From: Nephrocerus scutellatus | Lineage: Eukaryota > Arthropoda > Insecta > Diptera > Pipunculidae | DNA: 64,000 nt | Reading direction: 5' to 3' | Assembly: GCA_947095585.1 (NCBI GenBank) | Contig: OX352765.1 | Location: forward strand, 25,326,254 to 25,390,253 | In this document: piece after piece, positions 24,201-32,790 of the stretch | Layout: every line of letters starts with the position of its first letter | Numbering within the stretch: the first letter of the stretch is position 1 | The notes under the pieces: model-generated | The model's input: only the letters and a program-made list of their open reading frames with translations | Told to the model about the DNA's origin: nothing | Database searches by the model: none | Program-made: the position numbers and the translations under genes

Positions 24201-26616
24201 TTAAATAAAAGTCGTATTACATAAACTCATAAGAGGGCTTTTATTATCAACATCAATTAATCCAACATCAACAACAAATCGGATCCTGATCAATGAACAA
24301 TTTGTGAAGAGTACGACAAGAATTGGGAGGGGAGATAGGCGCGACTGAAACTGTAAGAGTTGGGAATAATCACCGCTGCCGCTGGCTGATGGTGGCCAAC
24401 TAAAGAGGCGGACGCAGGAAGCCGTCTTACAGCAGCTAACTGGGTGGCCTTCATGTTGAGAGCATCATGACGTAGCTTCTCAAGTTCATAAAGGTGCAAA
24501 TGTTCCGCTTTAGCTGCAGCAACTTCTGGCGTGTCTTCGACTGGTCGCTGCAAGCGAATATCGAAATCAGGTGATGGTATTGATGGCACTGATGAATCTT
24601 GCAGCATCAAACTTAAGCGAATTCTTTCGTGGGCAGCCAAGTGTTCGGCACGAGCAGCGGCTACTTCTGCTGTGTCTGCGATGACCGGCGATGGAATGTT
24701 GTCGGCGGCATGAGGCAAATTCGATGCTAAAACGTGGAATCCATTCTCATCGGCAGTGTAGTCGACTGTTTGCAGTTTTCCCTCAGCATCGCGATAACTG
24801 TACGATCCATGAGTGACTCCGTCCAAGAGATGAACTTCCTGCTTGGACGACAACTCATCACTGTATCCATAGGAGTACTGACCGAGATCATCCTGAATGT
24901 GGTACTGATGCGATTGAAGTGGAGTTTCGATCAATGGAAGTTTTGACGATGTCGCTGCTGCCGGGACATAATAGGCGACGTGACTGATGGCTGAAACGAC
25001 TTCCACCGCTACAAGAATGCTTAATGCGATTATCAATTTCATGTTGAAGACAACAATGGACACTAAACTGCTGACTGACTGACTGACTTGGATTGACTCT
25101 TAAAAGCGTTGCTAGTGAACACGAAGGTGGCCAGACTAGTACTCGCTCTAGAGAATTCTGTTGCAAGTTTGTCTTTTGTTCTTCCCTTTTATAGCGTTGC
25201 GTTATCGTTGTTGCTGCGCGTAAAATTGTCCATAACACTCTGAATAGGATGTGCATACTACTTTTTGTATTTCAACGACCTTCAAGACCTTGAAGCCCAG
25301 ACGACTTTCATTTAAATCCGTTTGTTGTTGTGGACAAAGATGTTTACTACTATGTACATCATCTTGAAATCTATGTAAATTATTAATTTTATAAAAATAA
25401 ATAAATTTTATAAATTTTTTCATATATGTCGTCGAAAATACACTATTTATTGCTCAAATCGATATACCTTCATAAAATCTATTCAAAAACACATGAATCA
25501 TTGCTTGAGCTACACTGAGTGAGTTCACTGCGCAACAAAATGTTACACAAAGTTACTTAATTTGACATTTTGTCGTTCGCTGAGGACTAAGGTGTTGCAG
25601 GTTGTTATGACAACGTTGTGTTCACGACATAAGTTGTCTTCGACAGAAAGTAACATTTTTTAACAACAGTCGGGAGTGTCATTTGATTATTAGTTGTTGT
25701 GTTGTGACAGTATTGACACAAAACAACAACATGTTGTTCACTAACTGTGTCGATGTCGTTTGGAGACCAAAATACCAGCAGGTCACGTTCGTGCAGCATG
25801 CAATGCCTTCGTGACGAGATTCGACGCTATGTTCCGCGCAAAAGGTTATATCGAGTCATAAAATTTGAAATATTTTTAACATTCTCTAAAAAATTAATAA
25901 AAATAATCATAGTAGCACTTCCATCGCAACCTCCTGCAGAGTTTAAGTTGCATTTTTCATTAACCAAAACAACTTTTTACAGCCAATGGAGACAGATGAA
26001 GATGCTGATGGAAGTGAACAGGCCAACGGCCCAGAATCACCAATACAATCTACATCACGATCAAGCAATCAATCGCCAGTAACTCGTCCAGCCGAGCCTG
26101 AGGAGCCCCTGCCGTCCGTCATTGTCGGCACAGAGACATGGCACAGGAATTTCCCCAACAATTGGTTGCCAATTATTACACGAGACATTCAACGACAAAG
26201 AGATGTGAGTTAAATCGACAATTTCTGTTTATCGCAATTCCAATGTTTTCTAATTCTGTTTCATACACATAATTCGGCAGGCGGCAAATGATCAGACACC
26301 ATTTTCTGATTCGTACATATCTGGCATGTCGGCCAAACGGCGAAAGTTGATCCAGAGCTCCAAGCCAACGACCGATGTCAAAACGCTCGTCTCCGATAGC
26401 ATACGCCATGCTATCCAAACAACTGGCGTCAGCAATTCCACTGCATCAAATAATTCGCAAACTCCCGACGAGGTAGCCAACGCAATCGCCACAGATACTG
26501 CAGTTCAGGCATCATATTGTGAGGCACTGCGCTCCAGGGTAAAAGAACGTCTCAAAAACGAACCCGACTACAAGGCCGAAAAGTTTCCCCAAACGTCGAA
26601 ATACTTGAATAAGTAG
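15283..26616 (+). CDS. BAG6: BAG6 (Scythe/BAT3) homologue, 11 coding exons
   Basis: BAG6 chaperones exposed hydrophobic segments, feeding tail-anchored proteins to the ER pathway with UBL4A and TRC35/GET4 and mislocalised proteins to the proteasome. Exons inferred from frame and GT/AG sites: 15283-15348, 15511-15628, 16269-16486, 16559-16687, 16750-17427, 17498-17942, 18137-18635, 18692-19473, 19548-19660, 25983-26204, 26281-26616. All phases join, giving 1201 residues. Residues 1-73 form a ubiquitin-like domain ([33 protein letters not shown]). Acidic and Ser/Thr/Ala/Pro-rich linkers surround conserved blocks ([42 protein letters not shown]). The C-terminus has '[10 protein letters not shown]', a basic KRRK at 1109-1112 (probable nuclear signal) and '[14 protein letters not shown]', as in vertebrate BAG6. 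Intron 9 is 6.3 kb with nested genes. Function is by homology. Confidence 0.93.
19896..21605 (-). mobile_element. Jockey/CR1-like LINE family B, best copy
   Basis: The minus-strand frame from about 21425 to 19989 stays open for 478 codons. It holds the RT fingers ([50 protein letters not shown]), palm (VALD-like '[16 protein letters not shown]', '[14 protein letters not shown]', catalytic FADD intact), thumb ('[16 protein letters not shown]') and C-terminal tail ('[13 protein letters not shown]', '[15 protein letters not shown]', '[13 protein letters not shown]'). The frame breaks near 21450, where a few bases are missing against copy 1. The endonuclease is absent (5' truncation near 21605). 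A poly(A) tail appears as the T run 19896-19917. Relatively young, antisense to BAG6, not autonomous. Clade assignment (Jockey versus CR1/Kiri) is uncertain. Confidence 0.9.
21606..22890 (-). pseudogene. R1/LOA-group LINE fragment (fossil)
   Basis: Minus-strand matches to the family at 10660-12245. About 22450-22300 gives '[11 protein letters not shown]'. 22273-21968 gives the thumb/connection ('[20 protein letters not shown]', '[15 protein letters not shown]'). 21717-21600 gives the end of the zinc knuckle ('[20 protein letters not shown]'). The RNase H domain has largely been lost between these blocks. It directly abuts the family B LINE at about 21605, in the same orientation. Inactive. 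Confidence 0.75.
22930..23018 (+). other. Possible small exon-like frame (weak)
   Basis: Following a 'tttctag' at about 22913-22919, the plus strand stays open with '[20 protein letters not shown]' and ends at a good donor, 'act|gtaagg', at about 23018. It is polar and would form a coiled coil. I cannot match it to BAG6. It could be chance or an alternative BAG6 exon, though its phase is not established. Confidence 0.2.
23057..23823 (-). CDS. Small secreted protein of unknown function, nested in BAG6 intron 9
   Basis: The start codon (complement of 23821-23823) opens a clear signal peptide, '[16 protein letters not shown]', continuing to '[17 protein letters not shown]'. The main body, 223 codons from about 23728 to 23057, lies in another frame, so a 1-2 nt shift or an unrecognised tiny intron falls near 23740-23760. 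The 32-nt span that would restore the frame between a GTAAGT and an AG is too short for an ordinary intron. The body is Gln/Asn/Glu/Pro-rich with no known domain ('[19 protein letters not shown]', '[16 protein letters not shown]', a hydrophobic '[14 protein letters not shown]'). A TATA box and initiator precede it and an AATAAA (23044-23049) follows. Possibly a cuticle or secreted matrix protein, by neighbourhood only. Confidence 0.6.
23862..23904 (-). promoter_or_regulatory. TATA box and initiator of the nested secreted-protein gene
   Basis: On the minus strand a TATATAAATAG-like box lies at about 23893-23904 and an insect initiator, ATCAGT, at about 23865-23870, roughly 30 bp downstream, the canonical spacing. 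The start codon follows some 45 nt later. Confidence 0.7.
24237..24247 (-). terminator. Poly(A) signal of the cuticle-protein gene
   Basis: The minus strand reads 'taataaaagcc' about 45 nt after the stop codon at 24290. Confidence 0.6.
24290..25042 (-). CDS. Chitin-binding cuticle protein (Rebers-Riddiford, CPR family)
   Basis: Structural protein of the exoskeleton, secreted to the cuticle where the R&R domain binds chitin. I chose the ATG at 25042, which starts a signal peptide ([18 protein letters not shown]), over an upstream GTG. The product is 250 residues. Residues 55-110 contain the extended R&R motif: [16 protein letters not shown], then G-x8-G-x6-YTADENGF-x8-P, with the aromatic residues in place. 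Two repeats, '[16 protein letters not shown]' and '[16 protein letters not shown]', follow, a feature of RR-1 type proteins. The C-terminus is Ala/Ser/Tyr-rich. I see no interrupting intron. It lies antisense in BAG6 intron 9, upstream of a second secreted-protein gene in the same orientation, and has its own TATA box. Confidence 0.93.
   Translation of the reverse strand: MKLIIALSILVAVEVVSAISHVAYYVPAAATSSKLPLIETPLQSHQYHIQDDLGQYSYGYSDELSSKQEVHLLDGVTHGSYSYRDAEGKLQTVDYTADENGFHVLASNLPHAADNIPSPVIADTAEVAAARAEHLAAHERIRLSLMLQDSSVPSIPSPDFDIRLQRPVEDTPEVAAAKAEHLHLYELEKLRHDALNMKATQLAAVRRLPASASLVGHHQPAAAVIIPNSYSFSRAYLPSQFLSYSSQIVH
25187..25193 (-). promoter_or_regulatory. TATA box of the cuticle-protein gene
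   Basis: The minus strand reads TATAAAA followed by GGG, about 145 nt upstream of the start codon. A run of four TCAG repeats (about 25071-25088) lies in the leader. No perfect initiator is seen 30 bp downstream of the box. Confidence 0.6.
25440..25860. other. Repeat-like stretch within BAG6 intron 9
   Basis: The part 25470-25520 ('caaaaacacatgaatca' and 'gagctacactga') recurs at 34970-35025, suggesting an unnamed dispersed element. 25600-25740 is rich in TTGTTGTG/ACAACAAC inverted phrases. A frame at about 25780-25845 reads '[17 protein letters not shown]' but cannot be spliced in frame to the next BAG6 exon. Confidence 0.4.
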
Positions 26617-26736
26617 TGCGCCCTCAACACCGTATGCAGCTGGTGATGGTATTTTTGCAGTCGCCAGTGTCTGCGACTCACGACTTATGGATTATAACAA
26701 AAAAAAAAACATTAAATTTAAAATCCACAAAAAAAA

Positions 26737-26853
26737 AATAAATCAAACAAACAAAATATTGGCTCTTCCAATATAGAGGGCTTACAAATTTAATAAAAAA
26801 ATTGATTTTGTTGTTGCCTAAATATGTTTCTTATGTAAAACAATACAAATAAA
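26737..26853 (+). terminator. BAG6 poly(A) signals
   Basis: AATAAA at 26737-26742 and again at 26848-26853, some 120 and 230 nt after the BAG6 stop codon. Confidence 0.55.
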
Positions 26854-26960
26854 ATTGCACATATTTATTTGACTTAATTGCTGTATGTAAAATAATTAAT
26901 CTTCTTCTAATAACGGGTGAATTTCAATCGCTATTTTCTCTAGGAAAATACCACTTTAGC

Positions 26961-27252
26961 ATGGCCGCGTTCGATTGCACTGAATTAACTAAATTAGTAG
27001 TTGTAGCTGAAGTAACAGAATAGAAGTGAAGAGACTTTTCGATTGACACTTCAGTTAAAAATTGGGCGAAATTGGACAACTGAAGTTATTTAAGAGGTGT
27101 TCGGCTCGTGTAGTTACTTCAGATGAGTAACATTGACATTTATCTGAAGTGAAGAATACCAATCGAACAGTCTCTTCACTTCAGTAGCTTAATTAAAGTG
27201 AAGAGTCGCTCAATTAACTGAATTGAAGAGTTGTACTCTCGAACGCGGCTAT
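26961..27252. mobile_element. MITE-like inverted-repeat element, about 292 bp
   Basis: The left end, 'atggccgcgttcga' (26961-26974), matches the complement of the right end (27236-27252, 'tagccgcgttcgaga'). Internal copies of 'cttcacttcagt' and its complement add more symmetry. No coding sequence. A non-autonomous DNA transposon is likely; the superfamily is unknown. Confidence 0.75.
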
Positions 27253-27414
27253 AATATGAACATTTACAACAAACTCACTCCTATGTTGAAATCGAATTCA
27301 ACATTTTATGTTTAACTAACATCAATAAATATGTACACAAAAGCCATTAGCTAGAGCTGAACATTTGGTTCACAAAGACTTTTTGTGCATCGGTAATTTT
27401 CACCTTTCCGATTA

Positions 27415-27615
27415 CAAATTTTTTTTTTTTTATTGCATTCAACAAATTTGTGTTTCTTGAAATGACTGAAAGGAAAACGACGAGTTACTTTGTTGTTAAG
27501 TAAGGGCTAAAGATTATGCACACACACACACAACATATATACATAGGCATAGTATATTATTCGAAAATAAGCAAAATATAATTATATTGCAACAACAACA
27601 ACAACAACAAAAACA
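27415..27615. repeat. Simple repeats: poly(T), (CA)n, (CAA)n
   Basis: A T run at 27419-27431, (CA)n at about 27518-27533, and (CAA)n at about 27590-27611, in otherwise featureless DNA between the MITE and the LINE block. Confidence 0.85.
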
Positions 27616-27799
27616 ATATACATAACAGAATTAATTGATTAAGTAGATGATGACATTTACAACAATCGCATTTGGTAATAAATATGCACGCAAAATGTAT
27701 CATTGTTTGTTTTTGTTTCCATTGAATCGAAAAAGTTACATAATAAAGCTTAGGGAGCTTTCTTTTTGCTTCTTCCGAAGAGTAACTTACTTACTTACT

Positions 27800-28280
27800 G
27801 CAAAAAAACCAATCCACCATTCTCGATTTTTATCTTATGGCATCCCAAAGATCTTAGCATCCTGTGCTACGTTAAACTTCCAGCGTATGCTAGATCTGCC
27901 TCGCTGTTGTCTCCCATAAATGTTACGAAAAAAGAATTTCCGAGCAGGTGTCCTGCCAACCGGAGCCTACCGAAGTTAACGCTCGTATATCTCATATTAT
28001 ATCTCCGGAATTGTCTCTCTCTCTCTCACATAGATAGCCAACCATTCTCCGTAAGACTTTTCCCTCGAACGTGGCAAGAGTTCAGGGTGCTTTTTGCTAA
28101 GCTCCCATATGTAAGTACTAGTATGAGGTATGATCATTGTCCTGGATTTGAAGAGTCTTGATAGACTATAGAAGACTTTGCGTGAGGGTATTTATGGTTT
28201 CATCGACTGCTAAAATTGTCCTGGATAGTTAAAGGATTGCAGTACTTAAAATTTGTGATCTGACTCGCGATTTATGTCCG
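27800..28280 (-). pseudogene. LINE family A, 3' half (split by a later insertion)
   Basis: On the minus strand 28260-28080 matches the thumb of family A (compare 9600-9480), and 27990-27930 matches the segment 'ggtaggctcc-atgagcagga-acct' at 5375-5402. Stops throughout. Its 5' half appears to resume at 29262 after the plus-strand LINE at 28285-29255. Confidence 0.6.
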
Positions 28281-28284
28281 TAGT

Positions 28285-29255
28285 GATGTTGCTTTCAATC
28301 TTCCACCTCAATCCAGCCAATGTTCCAATTAGGAATTTAATTTCATATGGCTGAAAGTTCAAGGGCGAAGCCCCAACTTATACAGTGAGTGTTTCAACTC
28401 GTAATGAGTTTTAATTCACTGTCTGATGATTCAATTGCAAGAATTGTGGGAAATGATGATAACACTGAAATCGTTATTGCGGCTGATTTCAATGTACACA
28501 TTTATGGGTGGCTTCGCCATTCTGGCACGACAACATCCGAAGGAAGGGATGTTGAGATATTCGATTAGATTGATCACCTTTATCCTCTTGTATATGAGCC
28601 TACACGAATACCTGACAAATCATTGTGCGAACAACCTTGTTCCTTACCTCTCATCCTCACCACTACACCATTAACGTATTATCTCCTCTAGGCTCGTCAG
28701 ACCATTGTATAGTATCAGCTAATTTCTCGATAATAAACCACGCAGTTAGAGAAAATAAATCACAAAAAAACAGTATGGCAATACGAAAAAGCCAATTGGG
28801 ACGGCCTTAACAACTTCTTTCTTTCAAACGAGCCAGAAATTATTGCAGAGTCCATCTTCGACGAGTCAAATTCGCTTACGACCAAAAATTGAGAGAACAA
28901 AAACACTGAAATGTCCCAAAGGTAGTAAAAATATTTGGTCTTTCGTTGAAAGAATGAAAAATACATCCTCGTCGTCGATTCCAACGCTCATTTTTTTCAG
29001 TTGCCAGCTCTAAGGACAAGGCCAATCTGTTTGCTCAGCATTTTGCAGCTAGATCTACGTTTCCAGGTTGTGCGTTGCTGACGCCTGCACCTCGGAGTAT
29101 AGAACACTATGAGACAGATACTCATTCGTACTCGTGCAGTTGCTAGAATTTTAAATTTCTTTTCCTTAAAGCCCAAGCGGTGCCAACCATATAGCCGAGC
29201 ATTATAAGGGTGCGAACTACTTTACCTTTACGTGATCGCAAATTATAAAAAAAAT
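28285..29255 (+). mobile_element. LINE family B copy with endonuclease part and internal deletion
   Basis: About 28420-28740 encodes part of the apurinic-type endonuclease, which nicks target DNA: 'EIVIAADFNVHIYGWL' with its Asp-Phe-Asn core, and 'PLGSSDHCIVSANF' with the catalytic Ser-Asp-His. The linker at 28870-29130 matches copy 1 (7580-7790) and the upstream part of 21605-21500. The sequence then jumps at about 29145-29160 to the family's 3' end ('gccgagcattataagggtgcgaa') and an A-rich tail at 29246-29255. The whole reverse transcriptase is therefore missing. It interrupts a family A LINE. Confidence 0.75.
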
Positions 29256-29261
29256 ATATAT

Positions 29262-29820
29262 ATCTTAATTGAGGGACAATATTTGATCTTCTGTTCGCCT
29301 TGGACACGATGTATCTTCGTTTTGCTCTCATTTTTTGTACAGTCCCATATGTCATGATGCTCGATCTGGTTGAATGCTTCTTGTACAGCTCGAGTTTATT
29401 TCAATAGACATGTCGCATGTATGGATTTTTCCGTATTCTCGATTAACTTATTAAATGGGTCATGATTCCTCACTGATGTCAATATCGTCTTGGACTTGAC
29501 GAGGATTGTTCCTCTCGCCGTTACATCAGAGTCTCGGATCACTTCCTGCAAGGCACGCCAGTCTATTTCGTTGTCGCTGTATAAAGTTCTACCACTGTAG
29601 AGAGTGACATTTTTCCATCGCCTGCCTAAGGTTGAAATTCCAATCAAATGTTGATTGTCTTTGGTAAATCTAAACTGGTAAGGGCCAATGAGGCTATCCT
29701 GTCTTAGGACAGAGGAGAAAAACTTATACACGGCACTCAACAACCCTATACCACGATAATTGCTGTACGTTATATTTCCTGTATTATGCATGGTGCACCG
29801 TATGCTTCTTCTACCCATAC
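29262..29820 (-). pseudogene. LINE family A, reverse transcriptase fingers/palm part
   Basis: The minus-strand frame 29818-29396 contains 'ITYSNYRGIGLLSAVYKFFS' followed by 'IGPYQFRF', the standard fingers motif of this LINE type. 29355-29262 contains a degenerate 'MRAKRRYIVSKA' that matches 9650-9720. The palm's catalytic residues are lost. This is the 5' half of the copy split by the insertion at 28285-29255. Confidence 0.7.
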
Positions 29821-31860
29821 TTACACTAAAAGCTCATGAATTGCTTCGATTAGTGCGGGCCCTTCAGATTGGATTTGCTCCACTGAAATGCTATGTGATC
29901 CCGAGTCGTTATAGTCTATCTCACTCAATTGTGTAGTGCGCTTGTTACCAATGTATTTTGAGGTCTGTACGTCAATGTGGCAGTAAATGCTCACTGAAAC
30001 AAGTATCGGTCCTTTGTATAACCGCAGCATCTTAAACCTTTCCCTTTCCGAGCTCCTAATAAATCGAAGTATGCCTCGCACTTTGTCGTTTTCGAGATCT
30101 GAGAGATCATTCCTCAATCGTTTACTTATCTGTTTGTGCATTCTTTACACAGAAGTCATTGTATTCGACACCCATCCTTCTCGCGTGTTTCCCTAGAAGA
30201 CAGTGCCCTGTCAGTATACCCACAAACGTTTTCTGTTGACGTCCTTGCAAGGATATTAGCACAGTTTAGCGTTTCAAGTCCAGCTTTGGCCAAACATGTC
30301 TTGATATATTACAAGTGTCGGTATTTTCCCATCTTACGTTTGTTGGGGCTTCTACCTCTTTTCGAAGCACAAGTTCAGTTTTGAAATAGGCGTCCCCACC
30401 TCTGCCCTTTCCAGTAGCACCTAGAGAGTCGTACCGCACGTCTAGCTAATTCGTTCGCCTTGCTTCTAGCCCTTCTAGCTTCCACATCCGGAACCCATAT
30501 GATTGTTATAATGAACTGAATAGAATAGAAGAGTGACAGCTCAACGCCACCTTTGATGTCCACTACAAACGAGTTTATGCTTCATTACATTATGCTTCAA
30601 TTAATTCATAGCCTCTTCAATTGCTATCACCTTAGCCTGGTATACGCTGCAGTGATCAGGGAATCGGACAGAGATGCTACCTTCAGCTCACAGTCACAGA
30701 ACACTCCTGCTCCTACTTTTCCGTGAAAAACTGTACTGTTTCCTTATCGGTTTCGGGTCCACTCTTCAAGTCTTCTCTGGAGGGTATTTTTGTCCGTAAA
30801 CCTTTATCGAAACATAACGCTGGTGTCATGACATCAAAATTCATCATCTCTTGCTTTAGTGATTTAATTATAGAGATTAAAAGCTAATAGCCGCGTAGCA
30901 ATATTTTCTGCTTTTTGCTTGCCAAATATATATACTGAAATGGATGGAGCATAGCCTCTAAGGCGCGATTAGGTGTTGATATCTAATAAGCATACAGGCT
31001 GCTCTATGCACTTTCTTCCTTATGTTTTTTTACGTAGCCACCATACGCTAACCCCGTACAGTAGTATTGGTCTAACTACCGCTCTGTATCGCCAATGTAC
31101 TAGCTCTGGTTTCAAAACCTATTTCTTACCGATGGCATTCTTACATGAGCACAAAGTCTTAATTTCTCGTTCTTTCAAATTAGGCTTCCAGCTGAGTTTC
31201 CTGTCCATGATTGTACCAAGAAATCTTGCTTTATCAGCAAAAACTAAGCAGGTACAATTGAATTTAACTTCGGTTTTTGTTCACGATATCTTTCGTGTAA
31301 ACTGAGTAGGATTCTTGGTAATGGCTCATCACTGCTGAGTTATCTAACCGAATTGAATCGGGGAAGTGATTCCCAATGAGAAGCTCCAGTGATTCCTTAT
31401 CTGAGGTCGTCTATGAACCATCCGATTTTATCAAGTAATTTGGAGTGGTTTTTGTTATAGAGAGATTCTTTCTAAGGCGTGAGGTCTCTGAGGTTTCTTT
31501 TTTAATTTTGTCAAAAAAGAGCGTCGAAAACTTCCTTAGTGCCCTTCTAGGTTCCCTTTTATAATTTCTGAGATACTCTTTTTAGGAGCCACATTCTAGA
31601 GCCATTCCCGTCCTTCTGGGTTTATGAAATGCTTTCCTGCTTATCTTCTGATAGGTCCCTAAGTCTGCGGACCACCAAGTTGGCTTTGATTTACTTCTTG
31701 GTTTTATCACGGGGCATGCAGAAAGCGATTCATGGCGCTCGTTACAGTGTCTACCATGGTATCTAACTCTTCTATAGTGACTGATAGTTTTGGAGGTATC
31801 GGTAATATCTTCCGTATCGTTTTCCGATATATACCACATTTACCTGATTAATAGAGTCGA
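29821..31860 (-). pseudogene. R1/LOA-group LINE, linker to C-terminus (fossil)
   Basis: In minus-strand order: 31839-31582 is the endonuclease-to-RT linker ('CPVIKPRSKSKPTWWSADLG'). About 31310-30950 is the thumb, antisense to a misleading plus frame, with the sense equivalent of 'LKPELVHWRYRAVVRPILLY'. 30563-30375 is the end of RNase H ('WVPDVEARRARSKANELARR'). About 30240-30040 is the C-terminal tail ('KVRGILRFIRSSER'). The fingers and palm between linker and thumb are mostly deleted, and frames shift repeatedly. Same family as 10660-12245. Inactive. Confidence 0.75.
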
Positions 31861-31984
31861 AGACGAGTGTTCCGGCGAGTACGTCTCACCTGTCTTTTTG
31901 TGGTTTTTGTGATAAAAGTGGACTCTCGTCCAATGTTACAAACGACGAGGTTTGTATTTATTAAGTACTCAAAAAATGACACCC

Positions 31985-32375
31985 CTTTAATTTTATTATA
32001 ATGCACACAAGCTTAGGGATTTGCTCAGAGAGAGGAAAAGATGAGATGTCTATGCATGAACTCAGATCATACAAATGCGGAAACACAGAGTCGGGCAATT
32101 CATTCCAAAATATTTTTGTGCGGCTAAAGAAGGAACATCTGAAATGGTTGCAACGTCCGATGAAAGGCCTAATAGTACCCCCTTGAGCTGAAGTTGTGGC
32201 ATGGGTATAGCGGAAGGGTTGGAGAATGGGCGGGATGCATGTGGAAATTTCTTTTGAACACCGCTTGTGGAAAAAGCTATAAAACAGCGATTCTGCACCC
32301 TGTCTAGTAGATGTATATGTCTAGTAGATGTAATTTGGTTTTGGGGGCACCTGCCCAGACATCATCGTTATATTA
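31985..32375 (-). pseudogene. LINE family B, C-terminal remnant
   Basis: The minus strand reads from the 'GAPKT' region (about 32360) to the tail 'CFIAFSTSGVQKKFPHASRP' and 'SDVPSLAAQKYFGMNCP', out of frame against the copy at 19896-21605. 5'-truncated with an internal gap. Confidence 0.75.
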
Positions 32376-32429
32376 AATCTGCTACTGGTATGCTGCTGAT
32401 GTCCCATATAAAATCTCGAATACATTTAT

Positions 32430-32790
32430 CTTTTAAAATTTTCTATATTAACTTCGTTCGTTCTGTTCGGTGGTGGAATCTAGCGATACATTTTTAACCC
32501 ACTTCCCAAAGCCCGATTTTCTTCCAATTTTGTACACATGTGTATCTCCTGTGACAACACTTTTTATAAAGAGTTTGTAGTGTTCGGGCCCGCGGTCGAG
32601 ATGCTTCCATACAAATTTTTTTTAAAAAACCTACCCGATTTTCTTCAATTTTATACACATGCTCATCTCTGATGAACAACACTTTTTGCACTTTTTGTAA
32701 ATTAGGAGGTGAAAGGGCCCCAGGGCCGAGGGGCTCCCATAAATTTTTTTAAAAATTGGCCCTCTGTTAGAGAAATTACAAGAAAAATTT
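32430..32790 (+). repeat. Foldback-family repeat, truncated copy
   Basis: It begins with the family end 'ttctatattaacttcg', continues with 'cacttcccaaagcccgattt', and includes two of the internal units ('cgattttcttcaattttatacacatg' type, then 'caacactttttg-aaattt'). See 47258-48124 for the full element. Confidence 0.7.

Larger units (their letters stand above)
19661..25982 (+). other. BAG6 intron 9 with nested genes and LINE insertions
   Basis: The donor is 'acg|gtaag' at 19661 and the acceptor is 'tttacag|cca' ending at 25982. The other introns are all under 650 bp. Both flanking exons are phase 0, so direct splicing keeps the frame from 'LVQRAAT' to 'PMETDED'. The intron contains two antisense LINEs (19896-22890) and two antisense host genes (23057-23823 and 24290-25042). 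Confidence 0.8.

Noticed and set aside
25747..25850. Possible extra BAG6 exon ('[17 protein letters not shown]')
   Set aside because: No phase allows it to splice to the exon at 25983, while exon 9 joins that exon directly in frame.
30973..31305. 110-codon plus-strand frame
   Set aside because: It is antisense to the thumb region of the minus-strand R1/LOA LINE.
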